DNA of 64,000 bases from Tahibacter soli (GTDB lineage: Bacteria > Pseudomonadota > Gammaproteobacteria > Xanthomonadales > Rhodanobacteraceae): NCBI RefSeq assembly GCF_025717065.2, contig NZ_JAOVZO020000017.1, forward strand, positions 530,250-594,249, given 5' to 3'. Below, piece after piece: positions 62,637 to 64,000 of this stretch. The first letter of the stretch is position 1. Each line of letters starts with the position of its first letter. Under the pieces are notes generated by a model. That model saw nothing but the letters and a program-made list of their open reading frames with translations, was not told the origin of the DNA and did not search any database. Both the position numbers and the translations under genes were made by a program.

Positions 62637-62704
62637 ATTCCAGCGGAAGCTGGAATCCGGCTGTTCAAGGCGTCAAAAGCAAAGGCTGGATCCCAGCTTG
62701 CGCT
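62637..62704. repeat. Palindromic dispersed repeat (REP-like), cut by the insertion sequence
   Basis: ATTCCAGC-GGAA-GCTGGAAT (62637-62656) and GCTGG-ATC-CCAGC (62685-62697) have the form of the dispersed 'CGTCATTCCAGC...CCAGCTTGCGCT' palindromes common in such genomes. The second palindrome stops at 62704 where the left end of the insertion sequence begins. The 209 bp between the tldD start and the repeat show nothing further. Confidence 0.55.
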
Positions 62705-64000
62705 CACTGCTGTCCGGAATAAATATCATTTCCAATCAGCCAGTTGAGGCTGTCGAGCATCGAGCTCGGCAGCCTTGGTCGCTCGTCGTTGTCGCATGTC
62801 CTCGTGCAACTGCGGCCGCTCGAACAAAGTCATGCGTAGAACGGCGGTGAACAGCCAGAGCGTCGCGTCGGTTTTCGTGCGATGTCTTAACAAGGCCACG
62901 AGCAGATAGACGATCAGCGCGATGAGCAATTGTGTACGCACCGCGTTGGGAGATCGGCCCAGATAGCGCTTGATGTTCAAGTGCTGCTTGAGCCACTTGA
63001 AGAACAATTCGACGTCCCAGCGTTGTTGATAGCAGGCGGCGATCTGCGCAGCACTGCGGTCCAGGTCGTTGCTGATCAGCACGAGCGTCTGGTCGTTGTC
63101 TCTTCGTATCGTGATACGCCGCAGCCGCGCGGTATAAGGATTCTTGCGGCCCGCGCCGGGGTTCTTGTTGCTCAGACGCACGACTTCGTCAGCCAGAATC
63201 CGGGATCGATTGCCCGGAGGAATCGGCAGTGTCTGCTCGACCTTCAGCACCGCGTTGGTCTTCACTCGCGTGACGAACCATGCGCCGGCCTGGTGGATCG
63301 ACCACCACCAGCCATAGTCGCAGTAGCCCTTGTCGAACACGTACGTCGTGCCGCGTTCGATCGGTATCTTCGCTCCTTCGGTCACATCGTTGACGTTGGC
63401 CGCCGTGATGCTGTGATAGACCGGCACATCCGCATCGTCGAGCGCCACATGCAGCTTCAGCCCTTGCGTGAAGCAGTTGCTCGTATCGGACGTCCACGCG
63501 TCAAAGCCGTTGCCTTTGAGCGTGATCGAGGTCGAGTCGATCCGTACCAGCGTCCGCTGGCACTCCTTGCGCAGCTTGCGCGCCACCTGCGACATCAGCA
63601 TTTGCGCCACCGCTCCGAACACCGCCGGATCGCGCTGGTTGGCATCGGCCAAGGTCGAGTGGCCAACGAGTCTGGTGCGCAGGTGATAGTGGTGGTTCGA
63701 CAGCGCCTTCAGACCGCCGGTGAGCGCGCGCAGGCTCGTGGCGCCCTGCAACTGCGCACAGGTCATCGCCACGAACTGGTCCCAGCGTTTGAACTTCTTG
63801 AGGTGCTTGTCGGCGTTGTGCTGACGCACCTGCGCGTCGAAGCGGGCGCGGAAGCTCTCTTCCAATAGTTCGCCCAGGCGGCTTACTCTGTACATCGTTG
63901 CGGCGCTCGGATTTGAGTTGGCGCTCAGGGTCTTATCCCGTTAATCCAAGCGCCGCAACACTTTTCGCTTGCTCGTATACAAATATTCCGGACAGCAGTG
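62705..64000 (-). mobile_element. IS4-type insertion sequence (complete to its right inverted repeat)
   Basis: The left inverted repeat CACTGCTGTCCGGAATA (62705-62721) matches, in inverse orientation, TATTCCGGACAGCAGTG at 63984-64000, giving a ~1.3 kb element with one transposase gene. The right repeat ends on the last base of the window, so the right target duplication cannot be checked. The left end sits inside a palindromic dispersed repeat. Confidence 0.85.
62726..63895 (-). CDS. IS4-family DDE transposase
   Basis: The 389-residue transposase appears intact. It has an N-terminal DUF4372-like domain (MYRVSRLGELLEESFRARFDAQVRQHNADKHLKKFKRWDQFVAMTCAQL) and a DDE catalytic domain: first Asp in LVRIDSTSI, second in TYVFDKGYCDYG, and the Glu in YQQRWDVELFFKWLKQHLNIKRYLGRS (the YREK-like signature). 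It catalyses cut-and-paste movement of the element using the terminal inverted repeats. Codon use is less GC-rich than in the host genes, as is common for transferred IS elements. Confidence 0.94.
   Translation of the reverse strand: MYRVSRLGELLEESFRARFDAQVRQHNADKHLKKFKRWDQFVAMTCAQLQGATSLRALTGGLKALSNHHYHLRTRLVGHSTLADANQRDPAVFGAVAQMLMSQVARKLRKECQRTLVRIDSTSITLKGNGFDAWTSDTSNCFTQGLKLHVALDDADVPVYHSITAANVNDVTEGAKIPIERGTTYVFDKGYCDYGWWWSIHQAGAWFVTRVKTNAVLKVEQTLPIPPGNRSRILADEVVRLSNKNPGAGRKNPYTARLRRITIRRDNDQTLVLISNDLDRSAAQIAACYQQRWDVELFFKWLKQHLNIKRYLGRSPNAVRTQLLIALIVYLLVALLRHRTKTDATLWLFTAVLRMTLFERPQLHEDMRQRRATKAAELDARQPQLADWK

Overview
The window is very GC-rich DNA with strong third-position GC. It looks like a gammaproteobacterium of the Xanthomonadales (Lysobacterales), most likely Rhodanobacteraceae close to Dokdonella or Tahibacter. 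This rests on the gene content: a FecI/FecR/TonB-receptor set, many secreted proteases, a MoxR/BatA operon with TldD/TldE, and secreted proteins ending in an IFADGFE-like motif that I associate with this family. The assignment is inferred; no rRNA or tRNA gene is visible.

Layout. 1-5545: end of a thiolase, an MFS exporter, a secreted di-heme oxidoreductase and an unusual SDR. 5555-8761: an SDR/LysR divergent pair, a Panacea-domain gene with a small partner (candidate toxin-antitoxin pair), and an orphan HipB-like repressor with a nested palindromic operator. 8810-15770: MocR regulator divergent from a GST, an EamA-thioredoxin fusion, cupin, M48 peptidase, TetR regulator. 16042-26407: FecI-type sigma, FecR and STN-TonB receptor, then a subtilase and a reprolysin-like protease. 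26421-34872: ArsR regulator; ECF sigma, membrane protein, small protein and trypsin-like protease in one overlapping run; on the other strand a secreted TPR-CHAT protease, a GAP-family membrane protein and a beta-helix protein. 35268-41011: small secreted proteins, a frame-broken delta-60 protein, GFA enzyme, patatin, FemAB-like acyltransferase and a secreted protein with a TonB-box-like start.

41255-45928: an unrecognised two-gene unit. Its first protein is split by a frame change exactly at an A AAA AAC heptamer, so a -1 shift would join a secreted Cys-rich/coiled-coil half to a multi-pass membrane half (about 1304 residues). 45971-51519: an M12 metalloprotease, a G8-domain protein and a small DUF4124-like protein. 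51731-62427: one long minus-strand operon running tldD-tldE-DUF4159-moxR-DUF58-batA-DUF4175-membrane protein. 62705-64000: an IS4-type element whose right inverted repeat ends on the last base of the window and whose left end cuts a palindromic dispersed repeat.

The points most worth following are the possible programmed frameshift, the shared C-terminal motif on six extracellular proteins, the sigma/trypsin/CHAT cassette, the Panacea pair, and two nested inverted-repeat elements of about 100-120 bp.
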